Source: Nonomuraea thailandensis
GTDB taxonomy: Bacteria > Actinomycetota > Actinomycetes > Streptosporangiales > Streptosporangiaceae
NCBI RefSeq assembly: GCF_024172165.1
Contig: NZ_JAMZEB010000002.1
Coordinates: 10,204,501-10,268,500, forward strand
Length of the DNA: 64,000 nucleotides
Direction: 5' to 3'
Under the pieces are notes generated by a model that saw only the letters and a program-made list of their open reading frames with translations, had not been told where the DNA came from and searched no databases. The number at the start of each line of letters is the position of its first letter. Positions within the stretch are counted from its first letter, which is position 1. Shown in pieces: positions 8,993 to 17,737 of this stretch. Made by a program: the position numbers and the translations under genes.

Positions 8993-9024
8993 AAGGGTCT
9001 CTCCGTTGGGAGAGGCCCTTTTTT
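8993..9024 (+). terminator. Rho-independent terminator of the rpsF-rplI operon
   Basis: A 12-bp stem (AAGGGTCTCTCC at 8993-9004 with GGAGAGGCCCTT at 9009-9020, one G-T pair) with loop GTTG is followed by a run of T from 9019. This is a textbook intrinsic terminator just after rplI. Confidence 0.92.
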
Positions 9025-9233
9025 CTTTACGGCGGAGCCACGGCTCCCCACCCGCCGTACTCCGGCTGACGCCCTCCAGGAAACGGCCTCCGACCCTTCA
9101 CCGGCCGATCACCGTCACGCGAGCCCGAAGCAGGCCGATCGCCATGGTGAGGGACACCCTGGGACGGGATTCCCTATACGGGCGGCGTAGAATGCCCTTC
9201 GTTCTTTAGCGCGTTCCCCCTGGAGGCAAGGCC

Positions 9234-10088
9234 ATGGCCGTTCGCCCTTTGCTGTTGCTTGCCGTGGCCGTGGCCGTCGTCGGTTGCGCGCCTGTGGACG
9301 AAACGGCCACCACGGCCGCCCCCACGACGTCCACCGCCTGCACCAAGGAGCAGTTGTCGCTGCTCACCCCGGGCAAGCTGACCATCGGCACCGACAAGCC
9401 CGCCTTCGAGCCGTGGTTCAAGGACGACGACCCGGGCAACGGGCAGGGGTTCGAGAGCGCGGTGGCGTTCGCCGTGGCGGGGGAGCTGGGGTTCGACCGC
9501 AGCGAGGTGCAGTGGAGCACCGTGAAGTTCGATGCCGCGTTCGCGCCCGGCGACAAGGAGTTCGACTTCGACATCAACCAGGTCTCGATCACGCCCGAGC
9601 GGGCGGAGGCGGTCGACTTCAGCAAGGGCTACTACACGGTCAAGCAGGCCGTCGTCGTCTCCGAGAAGGGCAAGTTCGCCGGGGCCAAGAGCCTGGCGGA
9701 GCTGAAGGACGCCAAGATCGGCGTGCAGGTCGGCACGACCTCGTTCAACGCGGTCAGGGACGTCATCAAGCCCGCCGACGACCCCGACGTCTTCAACGAC
9801 CAGATCGACGTCGTGACCGCGTTGAAGAACGACCAGGTGGACGCGGTGGTCGTGGACCTGCCGACGGCGTTCTATGTGACGGCCGCCCAGGTGGAGAACT
9901 CCAAGATCGTGGGCCAGTTCAGCTCGACGGGCGGCACGCCCGAGGAGTTCGGGCTGGTGATGGAGAAGGGCAGCGCGCTCAAGCCGTGCGTGGACAAGGC
10001 CGTGGACGCGCTGAAGACGAAGGGTGAGCTGGCCAAGATCGAGCAGCAGTGGCTCGGCTCCGCGGCGGGCGCCCCCGAGCTGCGATGA
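9234..10088 (+). CDS. Amino-acid ABC transporter substrate-binding lipoprotein
   Basis: A family 3 extracellular solute-binding protein of 284 residues that would capture a polar amino acid outside the cell. The signal peptide ends in the lipobox VVGC with the lipidated Cys at 18. A Thr-rich linker follows, then the binding domain with KLTIGTDKPAFEPW and the hinge block PERAEAVDFSKGYY typical of GlnH-like proteins. The ligand cannot be told. It is the first gene of a three-gene importer operon, overlapping the permease by four bases. GGAGG precedes the ATG. Confidence 0.93.
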   Translation: MAVRPLLLLAVAVAVVGCAPVDETATTAAPTTSTACTKEQLSLLTPGKLTIGTDKPAFEPWFKDDDPGNGQGFESAVAFAVAGELGFDRSEVQWSTVKFDAAFAPGDKEFDFDINQVSITPERAEAVDFSKGYYTVKQAVVVSEKGKFAGAKSLAELKDAKIGVQVGTTSFNAVRDVIKPADDPDVFNDQIDVVTALKNDQVDAVVVDLPTAFYVTAAQVENSKIVGQFSSTGGTPEEFGLVMEKGSALKPCVDKAVDALKTKGELAKIEQQWLGSAAGAPELR

Positions 10089-10924
10089 GCGAATGGGTCA
10101 AGTCGGAGCGGCAGGTCGAGCGGGAGCGGGTCCGCAGATCGCGCGCCCGCCGCTCGGCCTCGATCGCGACGGCCTCGACGATCGTCTTCATCGTGCTGGT
10201 GGTCTGGGGGATCACCAGCTCGCCGGGCTGGCCGCGGGTGCGGGAGACGTTCTTCGACGGTGAGCAGTTCGTCGCGGCGCTGCCGGACGTGCTGGAAGGC
10301 TTCCTGCTCAACGTCAGGATCTTCCTGATCTCAGAGGTGCTGATCCTCGTCATCGGCCTGCTGGTCGCGCTGGCCAGGGGGATCAGGACGCCGGCGTTCT
10401 TCCCCGTCAGAGCCCTGGCCACGCTCTACACCGACGTCTTCCGCGGCGTGCCGACGATCCTGGTGATCTACCTGATCGGGTTCGGGCTGCCGGCGCTGAA
10501 GTTGCAGGGCATCCCGACCGACAAGGCGACGCTGGGCATCATCGCGCTGACGCTCTCGTACGGGGCGTACGTGGCCGAGGTGTTCCGCGCGGGCATCGAG
10601 TCGGTGCATCCCAGCCAGGTGGCGGCGGCCCGCTCGCTCGGCCTGAGCCACTTCAAGACCATGCGCTTCGTGGTGGTGCCGCAGGCCACGCGCAGGGTCG
10701 TGCCACCGCTGCTGAACGACTTCGTCTCGTTGCAGAAGGACACGGCGCTGGTGGCCACGATCGGGCCGCTGGAGGCGCTCAGGCAGGCGCAGATGCACAC
10801 CTTCAACACCTTCGACTACACCCCCTACCTGGCCGCCGCACTGATCTTCATCCTGCTCACCATCCCCATGGCCAGGCTCACCGACCACCTGGCGGCCCGT
10901 ACGCGCAGGAGGCGCGGAGCATGA
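10085..10924 (+). CDS. Amino-acid ABC transporter permease
   Basis: A 279-residue inner-membrane permease of the HisM/GlnP type. It has an Arg-rich cytoplasmic N-terminus, about five to six membrane segments and the EAA loop (AEVFRAGIESVHPSQVAAARSLG) that contacts the ATPase. The start at 10085 overlaps the upstream stop as ATGA. The 39-residue cytoplasmic extension before the first membrane helix is longer than in E. coli homologues, which is common in actinobacteria. It overlaps the ATPase gene in the same way. Confidence 0.93.
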   Translation: MSEWVKSERQVERERVRRSRARRSASIATASTIVFIVLVVWGITSSPGWPRVRETFFDGEQFVAALPDVLEGFLLNVRIFLISEVLILVIGLLVALARGIRTPAFFPVRALATLYTDVFRGVPTILVIYLIGFGLPALKLQGIPTDKATLGIIALTLSYGAYVAEVFRAGIESVHPSQVAAARSLGLSHFKTMRFVVVPQATRRVVPPLLNDFVSLQKDTALVATIGPLEALRQAQMHTFNTFDYTPYLAAALIFILLTIPMARLTDHLAARTRRRRGA

Positions 10925-11664
10925 GCGTCCTGACCATCGAGGGGGTGTGGAAGAACTTCCACGGCCACAGCGTGCTGCGCGGCATCGACCTGGAGGTCGA
11001 GTCGCACGAGGTCGTGAGCCTGATCGGGGCCTCTGGCTCGGGGAAGTCCACGCTGCTGCGCTGCGTCAACCTGCTGGAGACGGTGGACGACGGCGCCATC
11101 TACCTCGACGGCGAGGAGATCACCGACCCGCGGGTGAACATCGACCAGGTGCGCAGGCGGCTCGGCATCGTCTTCCAGTCGTTCAACCTGTTCCCGCACA
11201 TGACCGTGCTGGACAACATCACACTGGCCCCCAGGCAGGTGCACGGGGTGGCCCGGGCGCAGGCGGAGGAGCAGGCCCACGGGCTGCTGGCCAGGTTCGG
11301 CCTGGCGGAGAAGGCGAAGGCCTACCCCGACCAGCTCTCCGGCGGGCAGCAGCAGCGGGTGGCGATCATCCGGGCGCTGGCCACGCAGCCCAGGCTGATG
11401 CTGCTCGACGAGGTGACCTCGGCGCTCGACCCCGAGCTCGTGCTGGAGGTGCTGGGGATCATCAGGGAGCTCAAGGAGTCGGGCATGACGATGATCCTGA
11501 CGACCCACGAGATGGGCTTCTGCCGCGACATCTCGGACCTGGTGTGCTTCCTCGACGGCGGGGTGCTCGTGGAGAAGGGGCCGCCGGAGCAGATCTTCAC
11601 CTCGCCCGAGCAGCCGCGTACCCAGGAGTTCCTGCGCAGCGTGCTGGAGTCGGGGCGGTTCTAG
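10921..11664 (+). CDS. Amino-acid ABC transporter ATPase
   Basis: A 247-residue GlnQ/HisP-type ATPase energising the importer. Visible motifs are Walker A GASGSGKST (about residues 36-44), signature LSGGQQQRVAI, Walker B LMLLDEVTSALD and the switch His in TTHEMGF. The start overlaps the permease stop as ATGA. Its 3' end overlaps the convergent APC permease gene by four bases, so the two transcripts must run into each other. Confidence 0.95.
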   Translation: MSVLTIEGVWKNFHGHSVLRGIDLEVESHEVVSLIGASGSGKSTLLRCVNLLETVDDGAIYLDGEEITDPRVNIDQVRRRLGIVFQSFNLFPHMTVLDNITLAPRQVHGVARAQAEEQAHGLLARFGLAEKAKAYPDQLSGGQQQRVAIIRALATQPRLMLLDEVTSALDPELVLEVLGIIRELKESGMTMILTTHEMGFCRDISDLVCFLDGGVLVEKGPPEQIFTSPEQPRTQEFLRSVLESGRF

Positions 11665-13136
11665 CGGCGGTGGCGGCCGTGGGGGTGTCTCGGAGGAGGG
11701 GTGCTCGGGCGCGCCAGGAGGCTGTGGCGGCGGCCGTACACGAGGTAGACCAGCAGGCCGAAGACCATCCACAGGGCGAACCAGGCCCAGGTCAGCACCC
11801 GCAGGTTCACCATCAGCCAGAGCGTGGCCACCAGCGACAGCGCGGGCAGCAGCGGCGAGAGCGGCACCCGGAAGCCCCGCTCCAGGTCCGGCATGCGCCG
11901 CCGCATCACGATCACCCCGGCCGCCACGAACGCGAACGCGAACAGCGTCCCGATCACCACGAGCTGCTGCATCGTCAGCACCGGCACGAACTCGGCCAGC
12001 ACGATCGCCACCAGCCCGATCACCAGCGTCACCCGCGTGGGCGTGTGGTAGCGGCGGCTCACCGTGGCCAGCCCGCGGGGGATGAGCCCGTCGCGGGCCA
12101 TCGAGAACAGCACCCGTGTCTGCCCCACGATCAGCACCAGGATCACCGTGGTCAGCCCCAGCACCGCGCCCACGTCGATGACGTGCACCATCCAGTCCAC
12201 GACGACCGCCCGGAACGCGCCCGCCAGCGGCGACTCCTCGGAGATCTCCGTGTACGGCGCCATGCCGATCATCACCAGCGCCACCGCGAGGTAGATGACG
12301 GTGGCGACCACCAGGCTGCGGATCATGCCCTTCGGCACGGCCCTGGGCGCGTTCACGGTCTCCTCGGCCGAGGTGGCCACGATGTCGAACCCGATGTACG
12401 CGAACGCGATCGCCGAGGCCGCCGCGAAGATCCCGAACCAGCCGAACGCCTGGCCCTCCCCGATGAAGACGCCCAGCACGGTCGCCGGAGCCGTGTCCAG
12501 CGGCTGCGGCGGCACGTAGAAGTCGCCGAAGTTGGCCACGTCGACGTGCGCGACGCCCACGACGATGACCGCGCCGATGGCCAGCAGCTTGGCCGACACC
12601 ATGATCCACAACGCCCGCAGCCCGACCCGCGCGCCCAGCGCCACGATGCCCGTGAGCAGCACCAGGATCAGCAGGACGAGACCGTCCTGGACGAGGTCCG
12701 CGGCCGGCACGCGGATCCCGAAGTGCGAGATCGCCCCCACCGTGATCGCGGCCCACGCCCTGGCCACCACCGCGGCGGCGAACTGCAGCTCCAGGATCAG
12801 CGCCCAGCCGATGATCCACGCCCACACCTCGCCGAAGATGACGTAGGTGAAGGTGTACGCGCTGCCGGAGGTCGGCATCGTGGACGACAGCTCGGCGTAG
12901 CACAGGCAGGCCAGCAGGCACGCGATACCCGCGATCATGAACGAGAGGATCACTCCGGGACCGGCCGTGGTGGCCGCCTGCTCCCCGGCGATGCTGAAGA
13001 TGCCCGCGCCGATCATCACGCCGAGCCCGAGCACGACCAGGTCGGCCGGGCGGTAGACCTCGGCCAGGCTGTGCCGGGCGCCGGTACGCAGGCCGGTCGC
13101 CTCGGAAGGCGGCAGTCGTCGCAGAATCGTGGACAA
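11661..13136 (-). CDS. APC-family cationic amino-acid permease
   Basis: A 491-residue proton-coupled amino-acid transporter of the APC superfamily with about 12 membrane segments. The first transmembrane segment carries the hallmark GLGVMIGAGIF and is followed by EQAATTAGPG; the block CYAELSSTMPTSGSAY is typical of CAT/YhdG-type members. The likely start is the TTG at 13136, which gives the expected N-terminal length, but no strong Shine-Dalgarno is seen. It lies 67 bp downstream of the MATE gene on the same strand and could be co-transcribed with it. Confidence 0.88.
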   Translation of the reverse strand: MSTILRRLPPSEATGLRTGARHSLAEVYRPADLVVLGLGVMIGAGIFSIAGEQAATTAGPGVILSFMIAGIACLLACLCYAELSSTMPTSGSAYTFTYVIFGEVWAWIIGWALILELQFAAAVVARAWAAITVGAISHFGIRVPAADLVQDGLVLLILVLLTGIVALGARVGLRALWIMVSAKLLAIGAVIVVGVAHVDVANFGDFYVPPQPLDTAPATVLGVFIGEGQAFGWFGIFAAASAIAFAYIGFDIVATSAEETVNAPRAVPKGMIRSLVVATVIYLAVALVMIGMAPYTEISEESPLAGAFRAVVVDWMVHVIDVGAVLGLTTVILVLIVGQTRVLFSMARDGLIPRGLATVSRRYHTPTRVTLVIGLVAIVLAEFVPVLTMQQLVVIGTLFAFAFVAAGVIVMRRRMPDLERGFRVPLSPLLPALSLVATLWLMVNLRVLTWAWFALWMVFGLLVYLVYGRRHSLLARPSTPPPRHPHGRHRR

Positions 13137-13203
13137 GGAACACCCCGCTCAGGGAACTCGCCCACCATGTCTCACTACGTGGACAACAACAAGCACGAAT
13201 CCA

Positions 13204-14505
13204 TCACGTGCCGGTCACCAGCCAGGCGGTTCCGTTGGCGCGGCGGACCAGCGTGACGAGGCGGGCCGCCATCCACACGCCCAGCGCGCACCAGAGCGCC
13301 ACCACGCCCAGCCCGGCGGCGAGCAGGGCGGCCGGCAGGTAGGCGAGCGTCGTCCACACCCCGGCCCAGGCGAGATACCGCTGGTCGCCCGCCCCGATCA
13401 GCACGCCGTCCAGCACGAACACCACCCCGCACAGCGGCTGCAGCAGCGCCACCGGCCACAGCAGGTCGAGCAGCAGCCCGGCGACCCGCGGGTCGGCGTC
13501 GAAGAGCCCCGGCAGCAGCGGCCTGGCCGCCAGCACGAGCAACCCGAGCACGATCCCCGACCAGACGCCCCACTGCACCATCCGCCGCGTGGCGGCCCGG
13601 GTGGTGCCGACGTCGCCGGCGCCGAGCGAGCGCCCGGTGATGGCCTGCCCGGCGATGGCGATCGCGTCCAGGGCCAGGGCGAGCAGCGTCCACACCTGCG
13701 TGGCCAGCGCGTACGCGGCCAGTTCCGCCTCGCCCATCCGGGTGGCGATGACGGTGGCGGCCAGGATCACGATGCGCAGGCAGAGCGTACGTACGAACAG
13801 GGCGAACCCCACCGTGCCGGCCTCCTTGACGCCCGCCACCGAAGGCGTCAGCGATGTCCCCAGCCGCGCGGCCCCCCGTGCCACCACCACGAGGTAGACG
13901 GCCGCGCCGAGCGTCTGGGCCAGCACCGTCCCCCACGCCGACCCGGCGATGCCCCACCCCAGGCCCAGCACGAACCAGGCGTTCAGCGCGGCGTTCAGCG
14001 CGAACGAGCCCACGGCCACCACCAGCGGCGTCACCGTGTCCTGCAGCCCGCGCAGCACGCCCGTCCCCGCCAGCACGACCAGCATGCCGGGCGCGCCCAG
14101 CAGGCTGATCCGCAGGTACGTCACGGCCTGCGCCGCCTGCGAGCCCGCCGTGCCGAACAGCTCCACGATCATCGGCGCCAGCGGCCAGCACACCACGATC
14201 ACGGCGGCCCCGAGGGCCAGCGCCAGCCAGATGCCGTCCACGCCGCTGCGCATGGCCCGCACGTGGTCGCCCGCCCCTGTCCGGCGCGCCACGGACGCCG
14301 TCGTCCCGTAGGCGAGGAAGACGCACAGGTTCACCAGCGTGGTCAGGACCGTCCCCGCCACACCCAGAGCGCCCACCGCCGTGGTGCCGAGGCCGTGGCC
14401 CACGATGGCGTAGTCGGCGAGCAGGAAGAGCGGCTCGGCCACCAGCGCCCCGAAGGCGGGCACGGCCAGCCGTAGAATCTCCCGGTCTCTGGGTGTAATG
14501 GGCAT
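13204..14505 (-). CDS. MATE family efflux transporter (DinF-like)
   Basis: A 433-residue polytopic protein of the MATE superfamily (DinF branch) that would export a drug or metabolite using a cation gradient. About 12 membrane segments form two similar halves; N-terminal RDREILRLAVPAFGALVAEPLFLLADYAIVG is the family start (written here in two parts: RDREILRLAVPAFGAL then VAEPLFLLADYAIVG). I start at the ATG at 14505 because the preceding 35 codons of the frame are unrelated. Its promoter region is shared with the DnaA-box cluster in front of dnaB, from which it diverges. Confidence 0.9.
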   Translation of the reverse strand: MPITPRDREILRLAVPAFGALVAEPLFLLADYAIVGHGLGTTAVGALGVAGTVLTTLVNLCVFLAYGTTASVARRTGAGDHVRAMRSGVDGIWLALALGAAVIVVCWPLAPMIVELFGTAGSQAAQAVTYLRISLLGAPGMLVVLAGTGVLRGLQDTVTPLVVAVGSFALNAALNAWFVLGLGWGIAGSAWGTVLAQTLGAAVYLVVVARGAARLGTSLTPSVAGVKEAGTVGFALFVRTLCLRIVILAATVIATRMGEAELAAYALATQVWTLLALALDAIAIAGQAITGRSLGAGDVGTTRAATRRMVQWGVWSGIVLGLLVLAARPLLPGLFDADPRVAGLLLDLLWPVALLQPLCGVVFVLDGVLIGAGDQRYLAWAGVWTTLAYLPAALLAAGLGVVALWCALGVWMAARLVTLVRRANGTAWLVTGT

Positions 14506-14549
14506 TCGTCCATTATGGGCCTTACGCGGCGTGTCGGGCCAACTTTCTT

Positions 14550-14701
14550 TCCTCCACAGCCAGTGGACACTGTTCGCCCTGGTCGAGACGGCTTCGGTGG
14601 ATATCCGCAAGAGTTATCCCCAGGCTCCGTCCACAGGCCGTTCACACCCTGAGGGCGTTCATCCACAGGTCATCCACAGGTCGGCCACAGGGTTGTCCAC
14701 A
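14550..14701 (+). promoter_or_regulatory. Cluster of DnaA-box-like sequences upstream of dnaB
   Basis: The 294-bp gap between MATE and dnaB contains TTGTCCACA (14693-14701), which is the Streptomyces-type DnaA box. It also has TCATCCACA twice (14659, 14670), TCGGCCACA (14681), CCGTCCACA (14627), TTATCCCCA (14614) and TCCTCCACA (14550), all in one orientation. The last four are spaced 11, 11 and 12 bp, about one helical turn. DnaA binding here is an inference from the motif; no AT-rich unwinding element is visible. Confidence 0.55.
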
Positions 14702-14799
14702 GGTCACGTTGCCGACGGCGCGTTACTCCGGGAAACTGTCAGACCGGTCGACTACAAGTGGGGGTGGTGCGACCGCCTGCAAGTTGTTGAGGGGGCGCG

Positions 14800-16155
14800 G
14801 TGAGCATTGACGAAGAGGTGGGCGCAGGCCCGGGTTTCGAACGCACACCTCCCAACAACATCGAGGCGGAGCAGTCGGTCCTCGGCGGCATGCTGCTGTC
14901 CAAGGACGCCATCGCCGACGTCGTGGAGATCCTGCGCTCCGACGACTTCTACCGCCCGGCCCACCAGATGGTCTACGACGTCATCACCGACCTCTACGGC
15001 CGGGGCGAGCCCGCCGACGCGGTCACCGTCTTCGACGAGCTGCAGAAGCGCGGTGAGATGGCCCGGGTGGGCGGCGCGGCCTACCTCCACACGCTGACGG
15101 CCGTCGTCCCCACCGCGGCCAACGCCGGCTACTACGCCAAGATCGTCCGCGAGCAGGCCATCCTGCGCCGCCTCATCGAGGCCGGCACCCGCATCGTCTC
15201 CTTCGGCTACGGCGGCCAGAACGAGGAGGTCGACGAGCTCGTCGACCGCGCCCAGGCCGAGATCTACCAGGTCACGGAGCGCCGCACCTCGGAGGACTAC
15301 GCCCCGCTGGCCGACATCATGCCGGGCGCCCTCGACGAGCTGGAGGCCATCGGCAGCCGCGGCGGCCAGATGGTCGGCGTCCCGACCGGCTTCGCCGACC
15401 TCGACCAGCTCACCAACGGCCTGCACCCCGGCCAGATGATCGTCGTCGCCGCCCGACCCGCCATCGGCAAATCAACGCTGGGGCTGGATTTTGCCCGTTC
15501 TGCGGCGATCAAGAATGGTATGACCACGGTCATCTTCTCGCTGGAGATGTCCCGCAACGAGATCACCATGCGGCTGCTGTCCGCCGAGGCCCGCGTGGCG
15601 CTGCACCACATGCGCTCCGGCATGATGGGCGACGACGACTGGACCCGCCTGGCCCGCCGGATGAGCGAGGTGGCCGAGGCGCCGCTGTTCATCGACGACT
15701 CGCCGAACATGTCGATGATGGAGATCAGGGCCAAGTGCAGGCGGCTCAAACAGCGCAACGACCTGAGGTTCGTGGTCATCGACTATCTCCAGCTGATGAG
15801 CTCGCCGAAGAAGACCGAGAGCCGCCAGAACGAGGTCTCTGAGATCTCCCGTGCCATCAAGCTGCTGGCCAAGGAGCTCGAGGTGCCGGTCATCGCGATC
15901 TCGCAGCTCAACCGTGGTCCTGAGCAGCGTACGGACAAGCGTCCCGCGGTCAGCGACCTTCGTGAGTCCGGGTCGATCGAGCAGGACGCGGACATGGTCA
16001 TCCTCTTGCATCGAGAGGATGCGTACGAGCCCGAATCCCCCAGAGCGGGCGAGGCCGACCTGATCGTGGCCAAGCATCGTAACGGCCCCACGGCGACCGT
16101 GACGGTGGCCTTCCAGGGGCACTACAGCCGGTTCGTGGACATGGCCCAGCACTGA
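14800..16155 (+). CDS. dnaB: Replicative DNA helicase DnaB
   Basis: Hexameric 5'-3' helicase of the replication fork, 451 residues, normal full length. The N-terminal domain (PPNNIEAEQSVLGGMLLS) is followed by the RecA-like motor with Walker A ARPAIGKST (K224). Later motifs are FSLEMSRNEI, Walker B RFVVIDYLQLM and the arginine-finger region SQLNRGPEQR, then SDLRESGSIEQDADM. No intein interrupts the P-loop, a site often occupied in actinobacteria. The start is the GTG at 14800 behind GAGGGGG. It lies 5.8 kb after the ribosomal/ssb operon. Confidence 0.98.
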   Translation: MSIDEEVGAGPGFERTPPNNIEAEQSVLGGMLLSKDAIADVVEILRSDDFYRPAHQMVYDVITDLYGRGEPADAVTVFDELQKRGEMARVGGAAYLHTLTAVVPTAANAGYYAKIVREQAILRRLIEAGTRIVSFGYGGQNEEVDELVDRAQAEIYQVTERRTSEDYAPLADIMPGALDELEAIGSRGGQMVGVPTGFADLDQLTNGLHPGQMIVVAARPAIGKSTLGLDFARSAAIKNGMTTVIFSLEMSRNEITMRLLSAEARVALHHMRSGMMGDDDWTRLARRMSEVAEAPLFIDDSPNMSMMEIRAKCRRLKQRNDLRFVVIDYLQLMSSPKKTESRQNEVSEISRAIKLLAKELEVPVIAISQLNRGPEQRTDKRPAVSDLRESGSIEQDADMVILLHREDAYEPESPRAGEADLIVAKHRNGPTATVTVAFQGHYSRFVDMAQH

Positions 16156-16245
16156 GCCGCGTGTGACCGACCAGACAGTCGCCGGCGGAATGGCGGTGAT
16201 CGCTCCGGTGCTCTATCGAGTGACTGAAGCGAAGGGAAGAACGCC

Positions 16246-16692
16246 ATGACCATCCTCGTCGCCTACGACGGCTCGGCTGACGCGCGCGCCGCGATCGAGT
16301 TCGCGGCCAAGCACCTCACGGCCCAGCCCACGGTGATCGTCACGGTGTGGGAGCCGCTGCTCGTGCAGCTCAAGAAGTACCCGCTGGCGGCGGGCGCGAT
16401 CGACCCGGGCACGGAGGACGAGGCCAAGGCGCAGGCCGAGCAGCACGCCAAGGAGGGCGCCGAGCTGGCGGTCGCGGCGGGGCTGAGCGATGTGACCTAT
16501 CGGGCGGTGGCCGACAACGAGTCGATCTGGCGGACGATCGTGGACGTGGCCGACGAGCTCGACGTCTCGGTGATCGTCACGGGCTCGCGCGGTCTGGCCG
16601 GCGTGCGTTCGGTGCTGCTGGGCAGTGTCTCCAACCACGTGCTGCACCACGCCCACCGGCCGACCTTGATCGTCCCGCCCGCCAAGGCCTGA
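16246..16692 (+). CDS. Universal stress protein (UspA family)
   Basis: A single-domain 148-residue Usp that probably binds ATP: the N-terminal VAYDGS and C-terminal TGSRGLAGVRSVLLGSVS correspond to the ATP-binding Usp motif G-2x-G-9x-G(S/T). The start is ATG 16246 behind AAGGGAAG. Its last codons LIVPPAKA and stop are part of a 23-bp tandem repeat array that runs to the end of the convergent soxR gene. Role in stress or dormancy is a family inference. Confidence 0.93.
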   Translation: MTILVAYDGSADARAAIEFAAKHLTAQPTVIVTVWEPLLVQLKKYPLAAGAIDPGTEDEAKAQAEQHAKEGAELAVAAGLSDVTYRAVADNESIWRTIVDVADELDVSVIVTGSRGLAGVRSVLLGSVSNHVLHHAHRPTLIVPPAKA

Positions 16693-16743
16693 TCGTCCCG
16701 CCCGCGAAGGGCTGATCGTCCCGCCTGGAAAGGTCTGATCGTC
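16667..16743 (+). repeat. 23-bp tandem repeat over the usp stop codon
   Basis: Three 23-bp units begin at 16667, 16690 and 16713 (first bases TGATCGTCCCGCC), followed by a partial TGATCGTC at 16736-16743. Unit 1 encodes the last residues of the Usp; unit 2 begins with its TGA stop. Because 23 is not a multiple of three, the three downstream TGA triplets fall in three different frames. The array ends at the stop codon of soxR on the other strand. Confidence 0.9.
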
Positions 16744-17240
16744 TAGCAGGGCGTAGGGGCGCAGCAGGGCTGCTGCGGCGGGCAGAGCCGGGTGTCGATG
16801 CGCCGCGCGCCCGGCCCCTCGTCGCCCAGCCGGTCGTAGGGGTTGGCGACCGGGCACCTGTCCAGTGACAGGCAGCCGCAGCCGATGCAGTCGGTGAGGT
16901 CGTCGCGCAGCCGCTGGAGCTGCTCGATGCGGTCGTCCAGCTCGCCGCGCCAGGCGGCCGAAAGCTTGGCCCAGTCGTCGCGCGTGGGGGTGCGCTCGTC
17001 GGGCAGCTCGGCCAGCGCGTCCTTGATGACCTTCAGCGGGATGCCGATGCGCTGGGCGAGCCGGATGAAGGCGACCCTGCGCAGGCTGTCGCGGCTGTAG
17101 CGGCGCTGGTTGCCGGCGGTGCGCCGGCTGCTGATGAGGCCCTTGGCCTCGTAGAAGTGCAGGGCGGAGACCGCGACGCCGCTGCGCTCGGCGAGCTGGC
17201 CGACGGTCAGCTCCTTGGTGTTCCAGGCGACCTTCGTCAT
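16743..17240 (-). CDS. soxR: Redox-sensing MerR-type regulator SoxR
   Basis: A 165-residue dimeric regulator whose [2Fe-2S] cluster senses redox-active compounds. The N-terminal MerR winged helix reads TVGQLAERSGVAVSALHFYE. The cluster motif C118-x2-C121-x-C123-x5-C129 matches SoxR exactly. In non-enteric bacteria SoxR usually controls pumps and oxidoreductases directly rather than SoxS. Unusually, the tail has a second cysteine-rich stretch, CPPQQPCCAPTPC. ATG 17240 starts the protein. Targets are not evident; the neighbouring MATE pump is not adjacent. Confidence 0.94.
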   Translation of the reverse strand: MTKVAWNTKELTVGQLAERSGVAVSALHFYEAKGLISSRRTAGNQRRYSRDSLRRVAFIRLAQRIGIPLKVIKDALAELPDERTPTRDDWAKLSAAWRGELDDRIEQLQRLRDDLTDCIGCGCLSLDRCPVANPYDRLGDEGPGARRIDTRLCPPQQPCCAPTPC

Positions 17241-17249
17241 ACCTGGAGA

Positions 17250-17681
17250 TTACTTGAGGGTCCGCTCGAAGAGCGTATCCAGCGCGACGATCGTCCGCGT
17301 CCCGGTGACTCCGTCCACCTGGAAGACCCGGCGCAGCACGTCCTGGAGCTCGCGGGTGCCGGCCGTGCGCACCTTCAGCAGCACCGAGGCGGGGCCCGCG
17401 ATGACGTGTGCCTCCTCGACCTCCGGGATCGCGGCCAGCGCCTCGCCGGCGTCGCCCATCCACGAGCCGCCGTCCACCAGCACGTACGCCGTCACCGCCC
17501 GCCCGAGCGCCTCCTGGTCCACCTCGATCGTGGTCCGCCTGATCACGCCGCGCTCGCGCAGTTTGCGCACCCGCTCGTGAGCCGCCCCGCTGGACAGCCC
17601 CACGGCCTGGCCGAGAGCCGCGTACGACCGCGTGGCGTCCTCCTGGAGCAACCCGACCAGCATCCTGTCGATGTCATCCAC
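17250..17681 (-). CDS. Lrp/AsnC family transcriptional regulator
   Basis: A 143-residue Lrp/AsnC protein with an N-terminal HTH (DDIDRMLVGLLQEDATRSY, then LGQAVGLSSGAAHERVRKL) and a C-terminal RAM domain (about 65-140) that usually binds an amino acid and drives oligomerisation. It diverges from the SMP-30 gene with a 56-bp gap, so that gene is the likeliest local target. It ends nine bases from the soxR start, so both may share a transcript. Confidence 0.92.
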   Translation of the reverse strand: MDDIDRMLVGLLQEDATRSYAALGQAVGLSSGAAHERVRKLRERGVIRRTTIEVDQEALGRAVTAYVLVDGGSWMGDAGEALAAIPEVEEAHVIAGPASVLLKVRTAGTRELQDVLRRVFQVDGVTGTRTIVALDTLFERTLK

Positions 17682-17737
17682 AACCGAATGTTATCTGGTC
17701 ATACCGGAGTATTGCCGAACCGCGTATGGTGGTCGTC

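Noticed and set aside
10825..13143. Long minus-strand frame across the ATPase and APC genes
   Set aside because: It is out of frame with both recognised proteins and consists of GC-bias residues; the APC protein in the neighbouring frame is the real product.
14506..14799. Chromosomal oriC
   Set aside because: Despite the DnaA-box cluster there is no dnaA-dnaN pair, no AT-rich unwinding stretch and fewer boxes than known actinomycete origins.
15421..15480. Intein in the dnaB P-loop
   Set aside because: The Walker A region continues without insertion and the protein has normal length.
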